From Spiroplasma endosymbiont of Crioceris asparagi (GTDB lineage Bacteria > Bacillota_I > Bacilli_A > Mycoplasmatales > Mycoplasmataceae), in the NCBI RefSeq assembly GCF_964020035.1, contig NZ_OZ026475.1, positions 1 to 64,000 of the forward strand: 64,000 bases of DNA, read 5' to 3'. A program made the translations under genes and the position numbers. Below the pieces are notes generated by a model. It was not told where the DNA came from. It saw only the letters and a program-made list of their open reading frames with translations, and did no database searches. Below are positions 1 to 13,651 of this stretch, in pieces (positions within the stretch are counted from its first letter, which is position 1; every line of letters starts with the position of its first letter).

Positions 1-1340
1 TGAACGCTGATAACATTTTAAAAAATTTAAAAAATTGGATGCAGACATCGGATATTATTGATCCATCATTTTATAATGATTATTTAAATAAAATCTCACT
101 TAAAATTGCTGACAATAAAGTTTATTTGTTGTTCAAAAACGAATTGCCTAAATTATATTTATCCTCAGAAGAAAAAAATATAAAAGATATGATTAAAAAA
201 TTTGCCAATGCTGATGTAAGTGTAATATTTATGTTAGAGACAGAATTTAATTCAAACATAAAAATAATTAAAGAAAAAGAAACAAAAAAGAAACAAATTA
301 AAAATAAAGATTATAGTTTTACAAACTTTATAAAAGGAAAATCAAATAGTGCTGCTTATGATGCTTCTAAAACTGTGGTAAAAAACCCCGGACAATGAAA
401 CCCTTTATTCATTTATGGAAATAGTGGTTTAGGAAAAACTCACTTATTAAATGCGATTGCTAAAGAGTTTGGTGAAAATGATAATAATTTAAAAATTAAA
501 TGTTATCCATCAACAGAGTTTAGGAAAGAAATAATAAGAACACTACAAAACAAAGATAAAAAAATATTTGATGAAATCGAAAAACTTAAAGATTCATTTC
601 TAGAGTATGATGTTTTATTAATAGATGATATTCAATTTTTAGCTAAAAACGAAAAAACAAACGAGATTTTTTTTAATGTATTCAATAAATTTATTGAAGA
701 GGAAAAACAAATTGTATTAACTTCAGATAAATTTCCTGAAAATTTAAGTGGTTTTGATAAAAGATTGATTTCGAGATTCAACTCTGGCTTAAGTGTAAAA
801 GTTGATGAACCAGATGAAGAAACATTATACAATATTGTGAGTTTTAAAGCAGAAAATTCAAATTTAAGACTTTCGGAAGCTTTAAAAAAACATATTGCTG
901 CAGAATACAAGGGTGATGTAAGAAAAATTGAAGGAATTATTAATCGAATTGATTTTTGAAATATACAAAAAAATAATTTGGATAATAATAATGAAATTGA
1001 TATCGAAGATCTTTTAATAATTTTAGAAGATTATACAATGAAAATTAATGGTGAAATAACACCATTAAAAATTAAAGAAGTTGTTGCAGAGCATTATGGA
1101 ATTGATGTAAAAGCATTAGAAGGTCAAACTAGAATAAGTAAAATAGCGCATGCCCGTCATGTGGCAATGTTTTTAATACATGATATGTTAAATAAAACAA
1201 CAACTGAAGTAGGATTATTTTTCAGCAATCGTGATCATACAACTGTTATAAGCGCTAATAAAAAAATTCAAGACAAAATGAAGAACAAAGCTTTTAAGGC
1301 AGAAATGAATAAAATAAAACAAAAAATAAAGAAAAGTTAA
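1..1340 (+). CDS. dnaA: Chromosomal replication initiator DnaA (first base of start codon outside window)
   Basis: DnaA binds DnaA boxes at oriC, melts the origin and loads the replicative helicase. Position 1 is the T of the start codon, whose A is the last base before the window; the protein would be 446 aa, normal for the family. A variable N-terminal part is followed by the AAA+ core: Walker A GNSGLGKT at about residues 140-147 and Walker B VLLIDDIQFL near 205. The C-terminal DNA-binding domain carries the DnaA signature around residue 385 (ARHVAMFL) and HTTVISA near 413. TGA codons at conserved Trp positions interrupt the frame under the standard code. dnaN follows 74 bp downstream across a spacer holding one DnaA box. 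Identity is secure. Confidence 0.97.
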
Positions 1341-1353
1341 GGTTTTTGAATAC

Positions 1354-1362
1354 TTATCCACA
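1354..1362 (+). promoter_or_regulatory. Consensus DnaA box
   Basis: The nonamer TTATCCACA is a perfect DnaA box in the dnaA-dnaN spacer, followed by an A/T-only run up to the dnaN ribosome-binding site that could melt easily. I see only one exact box here. A fuller cluster may lie upstream of dnaA, outside the window. Confidence 0.7.
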
Positions 1363-1414
1363 TATACACACTATAATAATAATAAATAAAAAAAGATAAT
1401 TTAAAGGCGGTTAT

Positions 1415-2536
1415 ATGAATTTTTCAATTAATAGAAAAAGTTTTCTTACAAACTTAGAAAAAGTTTCAAAAATTATTGACTATAAAAATTTTATTCCTAG
1501 CTTATTAGGTATTGTTATAGAAGTTAAACCAAACACAATTTCTCTAATAACAACAAATGATAATTTATCAATTAAATGTAATTTAGAAGCTGGTAAAAAT
1601 AATTTAGAAATCAAAGAAGTTGGAAATATTTTAATTAAAGGAAAATACATATTAGATGTTTTGAGAAAAATGGAAGATGATGTCATTTCACTTTCTAATG
1701 TTGAAAAAAACTTATTATTTATTTCAGGTAAAAAAAGTGAATTTTTATTAAATCTTTTGGATTATGAAGAATTTCCAATGATTGGATTTAGAAAAAAAGG
1801 TGATGGAATAAAAATTGATTCTCAAGAACTTAAAAAAGCAATTAATCAAACCATAATTTCTGTAAATGAATATAATCAAAAAATTGCATTAACAGGTTTA
1901 AATTTTCATATTGAAAATAATGATTTTTTTATAACAGGAACTGACAATTATCGTGTTTCAAGAAAAATGCTTCAAGTTGAAAATAATAAAGAAAAATTTG
2001 AAGCCAACATGCCATTTAAAAGTGCTCATGAATTAGTTAGAGTACTTTCTGATTCTCAAGAATGCAAAATTATTTTTTCAGAGAGTTTATTAAGTTTTGT
2101 TACAGAAGAGACTATTTTTCAAACTACTCTATTGGAAGGTAATTTTCCAAATGTTAAAGTAATATTTCCTTCAAGTTTTAATACAACAATTAAAACTAAC
2201 ACAAAGGCCTTTAATAATGTGATTTATAGAGCTGATATTCCAAATGAGGAAAATGAAATAACAGTTATTAATATTCAAATTCAAGGTAATACTATTTTTG
2301 TTAAATCTAAAATTAAATCTATTGGTAGTTTTGAAGAAGAATTTAAAGAGTTTACTATTGAAGGGGATGATGAACAAAATGTATTTTTTAATTCAAGGTT
2401 TTTGTTAGATTCTTTAAAAACATTTGAAACAAAAACAATTACTATTAAATTCATCGATTCAAAAAAACCTGTAATAATTTATTCTGAAGAAGAACCAGGG
2501 TTAAATCAAATAATTTTACCAATGTTTTCTAACTAA
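1415..2536 (+). CDS. dnaN: DNA polymerase III sliding clamp (beta subunit)
   Basis: The beta clamp is a dimeric ring that tethers DNA polymerase III to DNA. The 373 aa length matches the three-domain clamp. Recognisable features are the N-terminal MNFSINRKSFLTNLEKV, the central ALTGLNFHI and TDNYRVSRK stretch near residues 150-185, and the C-terminal PMFSN, which resembles the usual P-M-R tail of the partner-binding pocket. The start is set by an AAAGGCGG Shine-Dalgarno 4-5 bases before ATG. It lies directly after dnaA, the classic origin arrangement. The rnmV and ksgA genes that follow dnaN in several relatives are missing; gyrB comes next. Confidence 0.96.
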   Translation: MNFSINRKSFLTNLEKVSKIIDYKNFIPSLLGIVIEVKPNTISLITTNDNLSIKCNLEAGKNNLEIKEVGNILIKGKYILDVLRKMEDDVISLSNVEKNLLFISGKKSEFLLNLLDYEEFPMIGFRKKGDGIKIDSQELKKAINQTIISVNEYNQKIALTGLNFHIENNDFFITGTDNYRVSRKMLQVENNKEKFEANMPFKSAHELVRVLSDSQECKIIFSESLLSFVTEETIFQTTLLEGNFPNVKVIFPSSFNTTIKTNTKAFNNVIYRADIPNEENEITVINIQIQGNTIFVKSKIKSIGSFEEEFKEFTIEGDDEQNVFFNSRFLLDSLKTFETKTITIKFIDSKKPVIIYSEEEPGLNQIILPMFSN

Positions 2537-2589
2537 TATCTTAAAATTTGGGCAATATATGTATATGCTATAACTAATTTAATATATGT

Positions 2590-4526
<1,937 letters not shown>

Positions 4527-4535
4527 GGGTATTAA

Positions 4536-7100
4536 ATGAAAGATAACAAAGAAAATAATTTTATTGATAATTCAAAAATAATTGAAATTGATGTTAAGAA
4601 TGAAGTTGAAAAAGACTTTCTTGAATATGCAATGAGTGTTATTGTTAGCCGTGCCCTTCCAGATTTAAGAGATGGTTTAAAACCAGTACACAGACGTATT
4701 ATTTACGCAATGAATGATTTAAAAATTACAGCAGAATCACAATATAAAAAATCAGCAAGAATTGTTGGGGAAGTTATAGGTAAGTACCACCCCCACGGAG
4801 ACACTTCAGTTTACGAAGCAATGGTTCGTATGGCTCAAGATTTTTCTTATAGATATCCACTAGTTGATGGTCATGGTAACTTTGGATCAATTGATGGTGA
4901 TGGAGCAGCCGCCATGCGTTATACAGAAGCAAGGTTGTCAAAAATTTCATCAATGTTATTAAAAGATATTGATATGGAAACTGTTCCTTTTACAGATAAT
5001 TATGATGCAACAGAGATTGAACCAAAATATTTAACTGGTTATTTTCCTAACCTTTTAGTTAATGGAGCAACTGGTATTGCAGTTGGAATGGCTACTAATA
5101 TCCCTCCTCACAATTTAAGAGAAGTTAATAATGCAATTATTGCCTTTATTAATGATGAAAATATTGAAATTAATGATTTATTAAAATATATTAAAGGTCC
5201 AGATTTTCCAACTGGAGCCACTATGACTAGTGGGCCAAAAACTGAAAATGCATATTTAACAGGTCATGGAAGTATTACTGTAAGAGCAACAATTAAAACA
5301 GAAAAAGTTTCTGATGAAAAAGAAAGAATTGTTATTACTGAAATCCCCTACCAAACAAACAAGGTTAAAATTTTAGAGAGAATTGCTGAATTATATAGAA
5401 ATAAAGTTATTGAAGGTTTAACAGATATAAGAGATGAATCTAACTATAAAGGTATTAGAGTTGTTCTAGAAATGAACAGAAATGCCAACATTCCTCTAGT
5501 AATAAAAAAATTATACAAATTTACAAATTTACAAGTTAATTTTTCAATTAACATGCTTGCTTTGGATGAAGGTATTCCAAAAATTCTTAATTTAAAAGAA
5601 ATTATTAAATTTTATGTAAGACATCAAATTGAAATGATTATTAAAAAATCACAATTTGAAGAAAAAAAACTTAAAGCAAGAGCACATATTTTAGAAGCTT
5701 TAAATAAAGCATTAAATAATATTGATAAAATTATTGCTATATTTAAAAATTCAAAAACAACCGAAATTGCTCAAGAAAGTTTATTAAAAGAATTTGGTTT
5801 TGATAAAAAACAATCTAAAGCTATTTTAGAAATGAGATTACAACGTTTAGTTGGTCTTGAAAGAAGCAAAATAGAAGAAGAATCAGCTTCTATTCAAAAT
5901 AGATTAAAAGAGTTGTCAAAAATTCTTTCTTCTAAAGAAGAACAAAACAAAACATTAATCGAAAGATTAAAATTTGTAAGTGATAAATTTGGTGATGATC
6001 GTAAAACACAAATCATTTTAGAATCACAAATTGAAATTGATGATGAAGAATTGATTGCAGATTCACAAATGATGATTACTTTATCAAAAAATAATTATGT
6101 TCGTAGATTAGCTTTAGATGATTTTAAAAGTCAAAAACGTGGCGGTAAAGGAGTTATCATAAACTCTTCTGCTGAAGATCACATTGTTATTGCTAAAACT
6201 GGAAGAATGAAAGATGAAATTTTATTCTTTACAGAAAAAGGTAAAGTATATAAAACAAAAGCTTATAATATTCAACAATTTACCAGAACATCAAGAGGAT
6301 TACCAATTATTAACTTTATAGACATTGAAAAAAATGAAAGAGTTACAGCAATTGTTCCTATTAAAACACAAAAAACTAAGTTTGAGTTTTTATTTTTAAT
6401 CACCAAAAATGGTATTGGAAAACGTATTAAAACTAGTGATTTTGGTCGTGTTAATCGTTATGGAAAAATCGCAGTTAACCTAGATGATGGAGATGAATTA
6501 GTTGCAGTAGTTCCAATTACAGGTAACGACAATATTATTATTGGAACAAAATTGGGAAAAATTGTTAAAGTTGGTCAAGAAAACTTTAGAGTTCTTTCTA
6601 GAAAATCACGTGGTGTTAAATCAATAAGTTTAAGTGATGGAGATTTTGTAATTGGAGCATGTTCTGATTATAAAAATGATTTCTTATTAACCGTTTCAGA
6701 ACGTGGAATTATGAAAAAAACACTTATAAGTGAATATAGTAAAATAGGAAGAGGTTCAAAAGGTGTTGCTGGTATGAGAATTAATGACAAAACCGGCCTT
6801 TTCTCTACCATGTTCCCGGTTAGAAATACTGATGAATTAATTATGATATCTTCAATTGGAAAAATTATTAAAATTGGATTGAGTGATATTAACGTTCAAT
6901 CAAGAAACACTAGTGGTGTAAAAGGTTTTAGCTTAGATGAAAATGAATACATTACAGCAAACTGTATTGTTTGAAACAAAGAACCAAAAGATGGTATAAA
7001 AGAGTCATTAATTGAAGAAGAAGTATTAGATGATGAAAAAGTTAAAACAATGAAAATTGATACTAATATTTTAGATTTAGAAGATGAAGAAGACATTTAA
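4536..7100 (+). CDS. gyrA: DNA gyrase subunit A
   Basis: GyrA is the breakage-reunion subunit of gyrase. The 854 aa protein has the catalytic Tyr at about residue 129 ([10 protein letters not shown]) and the quinolone-region motif [17 protein letters not shown], with Thr90 at the position of E. coli Ser83 and Glu94 at Asp87. The C-terminal half is the beta-pinwheel DNA-wrapping domain with blade repeats, including the GyrA box QKRGGKG near residue 533. A TGA-encoded Trp near residue 813 precedes a short acidic tail ending at TAA 7098-7100. The stop overlaps the serS Shine-Dalgarno, so translation is probably coupled. Confidence 0.96.
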
Positions 7101-7109
7101 AGGAGATAA

Positions 7110-8372
<1,263 letters not shown>

Positions 8373-8374
8373 TT

Positions 8375-8390
8375 TGTTTCACGTGAAACA
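8375..8390. promoter_or_regulatory. parS-like centromere site 2 (serS-SRP RNA spacer)
   Basis: A second identical copy of TGTTTCACGTGAAACA lies 3 bp after the serS stop and 669 bp from the first copy. It is the only other exact copy I found. It sits about 20 bp upstream of the SRP RNA, where the -35 region of that gene would be, so ParB binding could also affect that promoter. Confidence 0.87.
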
Positions 8391-8410
8391 TTATATGTTA
8401 TTATATTATT

Positions 8411-8488
8411 GTCATTGCAAAGGTAACATTTGAACCTGGTCAGGATCGGAAGATAGCAGCCATAAGAAAAAGTGCCTTGTGCTTTGAC
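8411..8488 (+). ncRNA. ffs: Small signal recognition particle RNA (4.5S/SRP RNA)
   Basis: The apical part has the conserved SRP domain IV core: CAGGATCGGAAGATAGCAGCC, read in two parts as GGTCAGG and the GGAA tetraloop followed by AGCAGCC, the Ffh-binding region. The ends pair (GTCA at 8411 with TGAC at 8485), giving a roughly 78-nt hairpin as in other mollicutes. A seven-T run follows directly and should end transcription. A TATATT -10 candidate lies at 8402-8407. The gene sits next to tadA and dnaX, as the homologous scr gene does in Bacillus. The exact 5' end is uncertain by a few bases. Confidence 0.93.
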
Positions 8489-8496
8489 ATTTTTTT

Positions 8497-8922
8497 ATGG
8501 ATTTTTATATGGAAATAAAATTTGAATTATTAAATTTATTAGACAAATGTTCAGAAGATGATGTGCCAGTATCATCTGTTTTGATTAATCAAAAAAATGA
8601 AATTGTCTCAACAGGTTTTAATGTAAGAGAAATAAAAAAGATTATTAGTGGTCACGCAGAAATAGAAGCAATTAATAATTACATTCAAGAACAAAATAAT
8701 AGCAACCTATCCAATTTGACACTATATTCAACTTTGAAGCCATGCTTAATGTGTATTGGAGCTATAAGGGCATCTAAAATAAAAAAAGTTTATTATTTAG
8801 TAGATAATAAATTTAATAATTATTTTTTGCCAGAAGATATTGAGTGCATAAAAATAAATGATGAAAAAACCGAAGATATAATAAAAAGTAAACTTAATGT
8901 TTTCTTTAAAAAATTAAGATAA
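8497..8922 (+). CDS. tadA: tRNA-specific adenosine deaminase (A34 to inosine)
   Basis: TadA deaminates wobble adenosine 34 to inosine in tRNA-Arg(ACG). The 141 aa protein has the zinc cytidine/deoxycytidylate deaminase motifs: HAE at residues 53-55 (SGHAEIEAIN) and PCxxC with Cys83 and Cys86 (LKPCLMCIGAI). The start is uncertain: ATG 8497 immediately follows the T-run ending the SRP RNA, an in-frame ATG at 8509 is possible, and neither has a Shine-Dalgarno. Position next to the SRP RNA and dnaX matches the Bacillus yaaJ neighbourhood. The same fold includes guanine deaminases, but this context and size favour TadA. Confidence 0.85.
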   Translation: MDFYMEIKFELLNLLDKCSEDDVPVSSVLINQKNEIVSTGFNVREIKKIISGHAEIEAINNYIQEQNNSNLSNLTLYSTLKPCLMCIGAIRASKIKKVYYLVDNKFNNYFLPEDIECIKINDEKTEDIIKSKLNVFFKKLR

Positions 8923-8943
8923 AATTAAATAAAAGGATCTTAT

Positions 8944-11043
8944 ATGTATACAAAAAAGTCATTATATAGATTATATAGACCCAAAAAATTTAATGAAGTA
9001 GTGGGCCATGAATATGTAAAGCAAATTCTTACACGACAAATTGAGAATGGCAATTTTTCTCATGCAATTTTATTATCTGGTCAAAGAGGAACAGGCAAAA
9101 CATCAATTGCCAAAATATTCGCTAAAACAATAAATTGTGAAAAATTAAATGGATTTGAGTCTTGTGAACAATGTGATAGTTGTTTGGAGGCCAATAGAAA
9201 CTCCCATTCTGATATTTTTGAAATAGATGCTGCAAGCAATAATGGAATTGATGAAATAAGAAATATTAAAAACAATGTTGTCACACTACCAATATTTTCA
9301 AAATATAAAGTTTATATAATTGATGAAGTTCATATGTTAACAACTTCAGCATTCAATGCTCTTTTAAAAACATTAGAAGAACCTCCAAAACATATAATTT
9401 TTATACTAGCAACAACAGATTTTAATAAAATACCACTTACCATAATATCTAGATGTCAAACATTTAATTTTGCTAGAATTAACAAAGAGGATTTAATTAG
9501 CAAAATCAAATTAATAGCACAAGAAGAAAAGATTCAAATTGATGAAGACTCTTTAAATGAAATTTATTATTTATCTGATGGTTCTTTAAGAGATGCTATA
9601 AACACTTTAGAACAAGCAAGTTCATTTTCAAATGGAATAATAACAGCTGATATTTTTAAAAAAGTATTTTCTATAGCAACAAAAACGGAAAAGCTAAATA
9701 TCATAAAACACACTATTAATGGGGATTTTGAATACATAATAAACTTTTTTGAAGAAGCAGAAAAACAAAGTTTAAATTTTAAAAATATAACATTAAGCTT
9801 AATTGATTTTTTGCGTGAAATTATAGAATTTAAATTAACTAATAAATTAAAAAATTCACCACTTTTAACAAAAGAGGAACAACAAATTTTTAAAAACATA
9901 AATTTAGAAACACTATTTAACTTTACCGATCAATTAGTTAATGTTTATGAAAAAACAAAAAGCAGCATTATTGATAGTAGGTATTTATTAATAAGCATTT
10001 TAAAAGCATCTAAATTTAGTAACAACATTTCATTAGAAGAAGAAAAAATAGAAACCGAAAAACAAGATTCAATTCAAGAAGGTGTTGTTGAACAACCAAA
10101 TAATTCTGAAGAACTAACCAACACATCAACTATTGAATATTTAAAAGTAAATCAAGATGAAAAAACAAAAGAATTAGAAGAAGAAACAATAGAAACCAAA
10201 AAACAAGATTCAATTCAAGAAGGTGTTGTTGAACAACCAAATAATTCTGAAGAACTAACCAACACATCAACTATTGAATATTTAAAAGTAAATCAAGATG
10301 AAAAAACAAAAGAATTAGAAGAAGAAACAATAGAAACCAAAAAACAAGATTCAATTCAAGAAGGTGTTGTTGAACAACCAAATAATTCTGAAGAACTAAC
10401 CAACACATCAACTATTGAATATTTAAAAGTAAATCAAGATGAAAAAACAAAAGAATTAGAAGAAGAAACAATAGAATTATCAAGTAATGAAATTGATTTT
10501 AATAAATATAAACTAGATTTTATTGAACAATATGACACTTCTAAATGTAAAAATGTATTTTTTTCAACAGAGATTCTTTATGCAAGTACAAAAAAATCTT
10601 CTAAATCAAGTAGACTTTCATTACAAGAAAAAATTAATGAATTATTTGATATTAATAATGAAAACTTTGATTTAAATTTAGCAAAGGAATTAATAATGTT
10701 TTATGATGTTAAATTGATTTCTGTAAATGATGATGCAATTGTTATTTGCGAAAAAGATTCTATTAGTGCGAAAATACTTAACAATGAATTATTAAATGAA
10801 CAGAAAAGAACAAAAATGTTTGGTTACCTAGATAGAGAATACGCATTTGTAGTTTTAAATGAAAATCAATTAGATCTTTTAAAAGAAGAATTTAAAAACA
10901 AATGACCAAACTTAAAAGATAAAAATTATGAAATTGATTTAGATAGTTTTTATTTTGATATTATTGAAAATAATGAAATTGATGAATTCGAAAAAAGCAT
11001 AAGTTCTTTGTTTATAGACAACGAAATTAAGGTAGTAGATTAA
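8944..11043 (+). CDS. dnaX: DNA polymerase III subunits gamma/tau (clamp loader) with tandem repeat insert
   Basis: The clamp loader motor opens the beta ring and loads it on primed DNA. The 699 aa protein has Walker A GQRGTGKT (residues 46-53), a zinc module with Cys residues in CEQCDSC, Walker B YIIDEVHML and the sensor region LATTDFNKIP. Between clamp-loader domain III (to about residue 360) and the C-terminal tau-like domain lie about three copies of a 47-residue acidic repeat (residues 364-511). TGA near residue 655 encodes Trp. Start ATG 8944 follows AAAGGATC. recR overlaps closely (ATG 2 bp after the stop). Bacillus has ebfC between these two genes; it is absent here. Confidence 0.95.
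10033..10476 (+). repeat. In-frame 141-bp tandem repeat, about 3.15 copies, within dnaX
   Basis: Units begin at TTA codons at 10033, 10174 and 10315, with a partial fourth at 10456; the period is exactly 141 bp (47 aa). Copies 2 and 3 are identical at the DNA level. Copy 1 differs at about two positions (GAAAAAATA for GAAACAATA, and GAAACCGAA for GAAACCAAA). Each unit encodes an acidic, Gln/Asn/Thr-rich segment containing QDSIQEGVVEQ and TIEYLKVNQDEK. Near-identity at the DNA level indicates recent expansion by slippage or unequal recombination. Confidence 0.95.
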
Positions 11044-11044
11044 T

Positions 11045-11605
11045 ATGCAAGATATAATAGAAAAATTAAAATCGCTTGATGGAATAACTTCTAAGGCTGC
11101 TGAAAAAATATTATTTGATTTAATAATAAACAAAAGCAAACTAGATAATGTAAATGAACTTATTAATCAAATACGTCATGATTATTCAATATGCGAAATT
11201 TGTTTTTTTTATAAGTATAAAAACAAATGCAAATTTTGTGATGAAAGTAATAGAAAAAAAACACTTATATGTGTTGTTTCAAAAATGACTGATGCTTACA
11301 GAATTTTAAATAGTGAATTTAAAGGATTGATACATGTTTTGGGCGGTGAAATAAATGTTCAAAAAGGCATTACACCAAATAAACTTAAAATAGATGAATT
11401 AATAAAAAGAATACATGATAACATTGAAATAATTATGGGTCTTAACTATACATTTGAAGGAGAAGTTACTTTCAATTTTATAGTTAATAAAATAAACAAT
11501 AAAAAAGTAAAAGTAACTAGATTTGCTAGAGGAATTTCTTCTGGAAGTGTTATTAATTACATTGATGAAGACACACTTAATAATGCTATAAAAAATAGAA
11601 AGTAG
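11045..11605 (+). CDS. recR: Recombination mediator protein RecR
   Basis: RecR acts with RecO to load RecA on SSB-coated single strands. The 186 aa protein has an N-terminal helix-hairpin-helix region (LKSLDGITSKAAEKILF), a zinc finger starting at Cys50 (CEICFFYKYKNKCKFC) and a Toprim domain beginning ICVVSKMTDAYRI, with LGGEINVQKGITP as the usual H-P-L-x-G-like segment. It follows dnaX almost without a gap; an AAGG near 11028 serves as RBS. Length is a little under the usual 195-200 aa. Confidence 0.92.
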   Translation: MQDIIEKLKSLDGITSKAAEKILFDLIINKSKLDNVNELINQIRHDYSICEICFFYKYKNKCKFCDESNRKKTLICVVSKMTDAYRILNSEFKGLIHVLGGEINVQKGITPNKLKIDELIKRIHDNIEIIMGLNYTFEGEVTFNFIVNKINNKKVKVTRFARGISSGSVINYIDEDTLNNAIKNRK

Positions 11606-12232
<627 letters not shown>

Positions 12233-12233
12233 A

Positions 12234-12929
12234 ATGAAAGATGAATTTTTTTTAGAAAATATTAGAAAATCAAAACAAGATGGTAATTTACATCACGCAT
12301 TTTTTGTTTGTGCTAGTAGTCAAGAACATCTTAATGTATTTGCAAAAAATTTAATAAATGAAATTTTGTCTTATAAAAACAGTGATTTAAATATAATTGA
12401 AATTACTAATCAAGGAAATAATATTTCAAAAGAATCTATTCAAAAAATGATTAAAAAATTTTCAAATACAACAATTGAAGAAGATGCTAAAAAAATTTAT
12501 GTTATAAAAAATGTAGAAGATTTGAGTCTTTCTGCTGCTAATTCATTATTAAAATTTTTAGAAGAACCCGCAAAAAACACATATGCAATTTTGCTTTCTA
12601 AAAATGGCGGGAATGTTTTAGATACTTTAGTTTCTAGATGTATGAATATTAATTTAACTAATGCAGCAAGCGAAAATAATAATAACAAACTAATCGATGC
12701 ATTTAAAAATAGTAATAAAAATGAGATATTATTGTATTCTATGGAAGCTAAAAATTTGGATAAAAATATTATTACAGAGCAATTAGAAGCGTTTTATGAT
12801 CAAGTTGTTAAAATTAACTTTATTGATAGAGCGGGAGATTATTTAGATGATTTAGACATTATTAAAAAAATGCCTAAAAATATATCTTTAGTCGATGCGA
12901 TGCTAATTAAAATTTATGAGGTAATGTAA
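12234..12929 (+). CDS. holB: DNA polymerase III delta-prime subunit
   Basis: Delta-prime is the non-ATPase stator of the clamp loader. The 231 aa protein has the AAA+-like fold signs of the family: HHAFFVCASSQEHLNVFAKNL in place of a working Walker A, the Walker B-like KKIYVIKNVEDLS and the SRC-type segment NSLLKFLEEPAKNTYAILL...LVSRCMNI, which supplies the arginine finger. It is shorter than Bacillus HolB, as is common in mollicutes. Start ATG 12234 uses the AAAGG at the end of tmk. Its stop shares a base with the next start (12929), so translation is coupled. Confidence 0.88.
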   Translation: MKDEFFLENIRKSKQDGNLHHAFFVCASSQEHLNVFAKNLINEILSYKNSDLNIIEITNQGNNISKESIQKMIKKFSNTTIEEDAKKIYVIKNVEDLSLSAANSLLKFLEEPAKNTYAILLSKNGGNVLDTLVSRCMNINLTNAASENNNNKLIDAFKNSNKNEILLYSMEAKNLDKNIITEQLEAFYDQVVKINFIDRAGDYLDDLDIIKKMPKNISLVDAMLIKIYEVM

Positions 12930-13651
12930 TGAAATTTGAAACATATGTTTTAAAGTATAAAGATTTAAAATTAATTCAAGACAATAATCATTTTGCATTT
13001 ACTATTGATTCAATTTTATTGGCTCGTTTTATTGATATTAAATCTAAAGTCAAAAATATTTGTGATTTTGGTACAAATAATGCAATTATTCCATTAATAA
13101 TCTCTAGGTATACAAGAGCACAAATTACAGGTGTAGATATAAACAAAAACGCTATTGAAATGGCAAAAAAAAGTATTGAATTAAATAATCTTCAAAATAA
13201 AATTACTTTGTTTAATGAAGATATTAAAACTTTTGTTAAAACTAAAAATAATTTTTTTGACATTGTTTATGTAAATCCACCATTTTTTAAAGTTGAACCA
13301 GGAACAAAATTTAAAAAAATTTCTCAAGAAGTTATTGATGCCAGACACGAAACTCAAATAACACTAGAAGAAATTATTGAGTCCGCTGCTTTATGCCTTG
13401 GGCATAGGGGTAAAATAGTGATGATTCATGTAGCTCACCGATTTGATGAAATAATTTATTTATTAAGAAAACATCACTATGCTGTTAAAAAAATTAGATT
13501 TGTATATTCTAAAAAAAATTCAGAAGCAAAAAAAATATTAATTGAAGCCGAAAATAGAGGTAATGAAGGTTTGACAATTTTACCTCCATTATATGTTCAT
13601 GATGATAATGAAGAATTTTCAGCAGAGGTTCAAAAGATGTTTGAGGATTAA
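12929..13651 (+). CDS. trmN6: tRNA1(Val) adenine-37 N6-methyltransferase-like protein (YabB/TrmN6 family)
   Basis: A 240 aa SAM-dependent methyltransferase. Motif I is CDFGTNNAIIPLIISRY near residues 48-64, followed by GVDINKNAIEMAKKS. The catalytic NPPFF starts at Asn116, a tetrapeptide typical of amino-methylases acting on adenine N6. The family methylates A37 of tRNA1(Val) in E. coli; the exact target in mollicutes is inferred. Gene order holB - this gene - tilS resembles the Bacillus yabB region. It overlaps holB by one base and abuts tilS. Confidence 0.85.
   Translation: MKFETYVLKYKDLKLIQDNNHFAFTIDSILLARFIDIKSKVKNICDFGTNNAIIPLIISRYTRAQITGVDINKNAIEMAKKSIELNNLQNKITLFNEDIKTFVKTKNNFFDIVYVNPPFFKVEPGTKFKKISQEVIDARHETQITLEEIIESAALCLGHRGKIVMIHVAHRFDEIIYLLRKHHYAVKKIRFVYSKKNSEAKKILIEAENRGNEGLTILPPLYVHDDNEEFSAEVQKMFED

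Noticed and set aside
632-910. Minus-strand open frame opposite dnaA, and similar minus-strand frames opposite dnaX, gyrA, dnaB, rpoB, rpoC, atpF, atpD and uvrA
   Set aside because: They are shadows of well-identified genes on the other strand, with low-complexity Ser/Phe/Leu-rich translations, no RBS and no recognisable motif.
8373-8496. tRNA gene in the serS-tadA spacer
   Set aside because: The structured part is the SRP RNA domain; no cloverleaf or T-loop sequence is present. No tRNA was seen elsewhere in the window either.
10033-10476. dnaX repeats as a CRISPR array or mobile element
   Set aside because: The copies are contiguous without spacers, in frame and within one gene.
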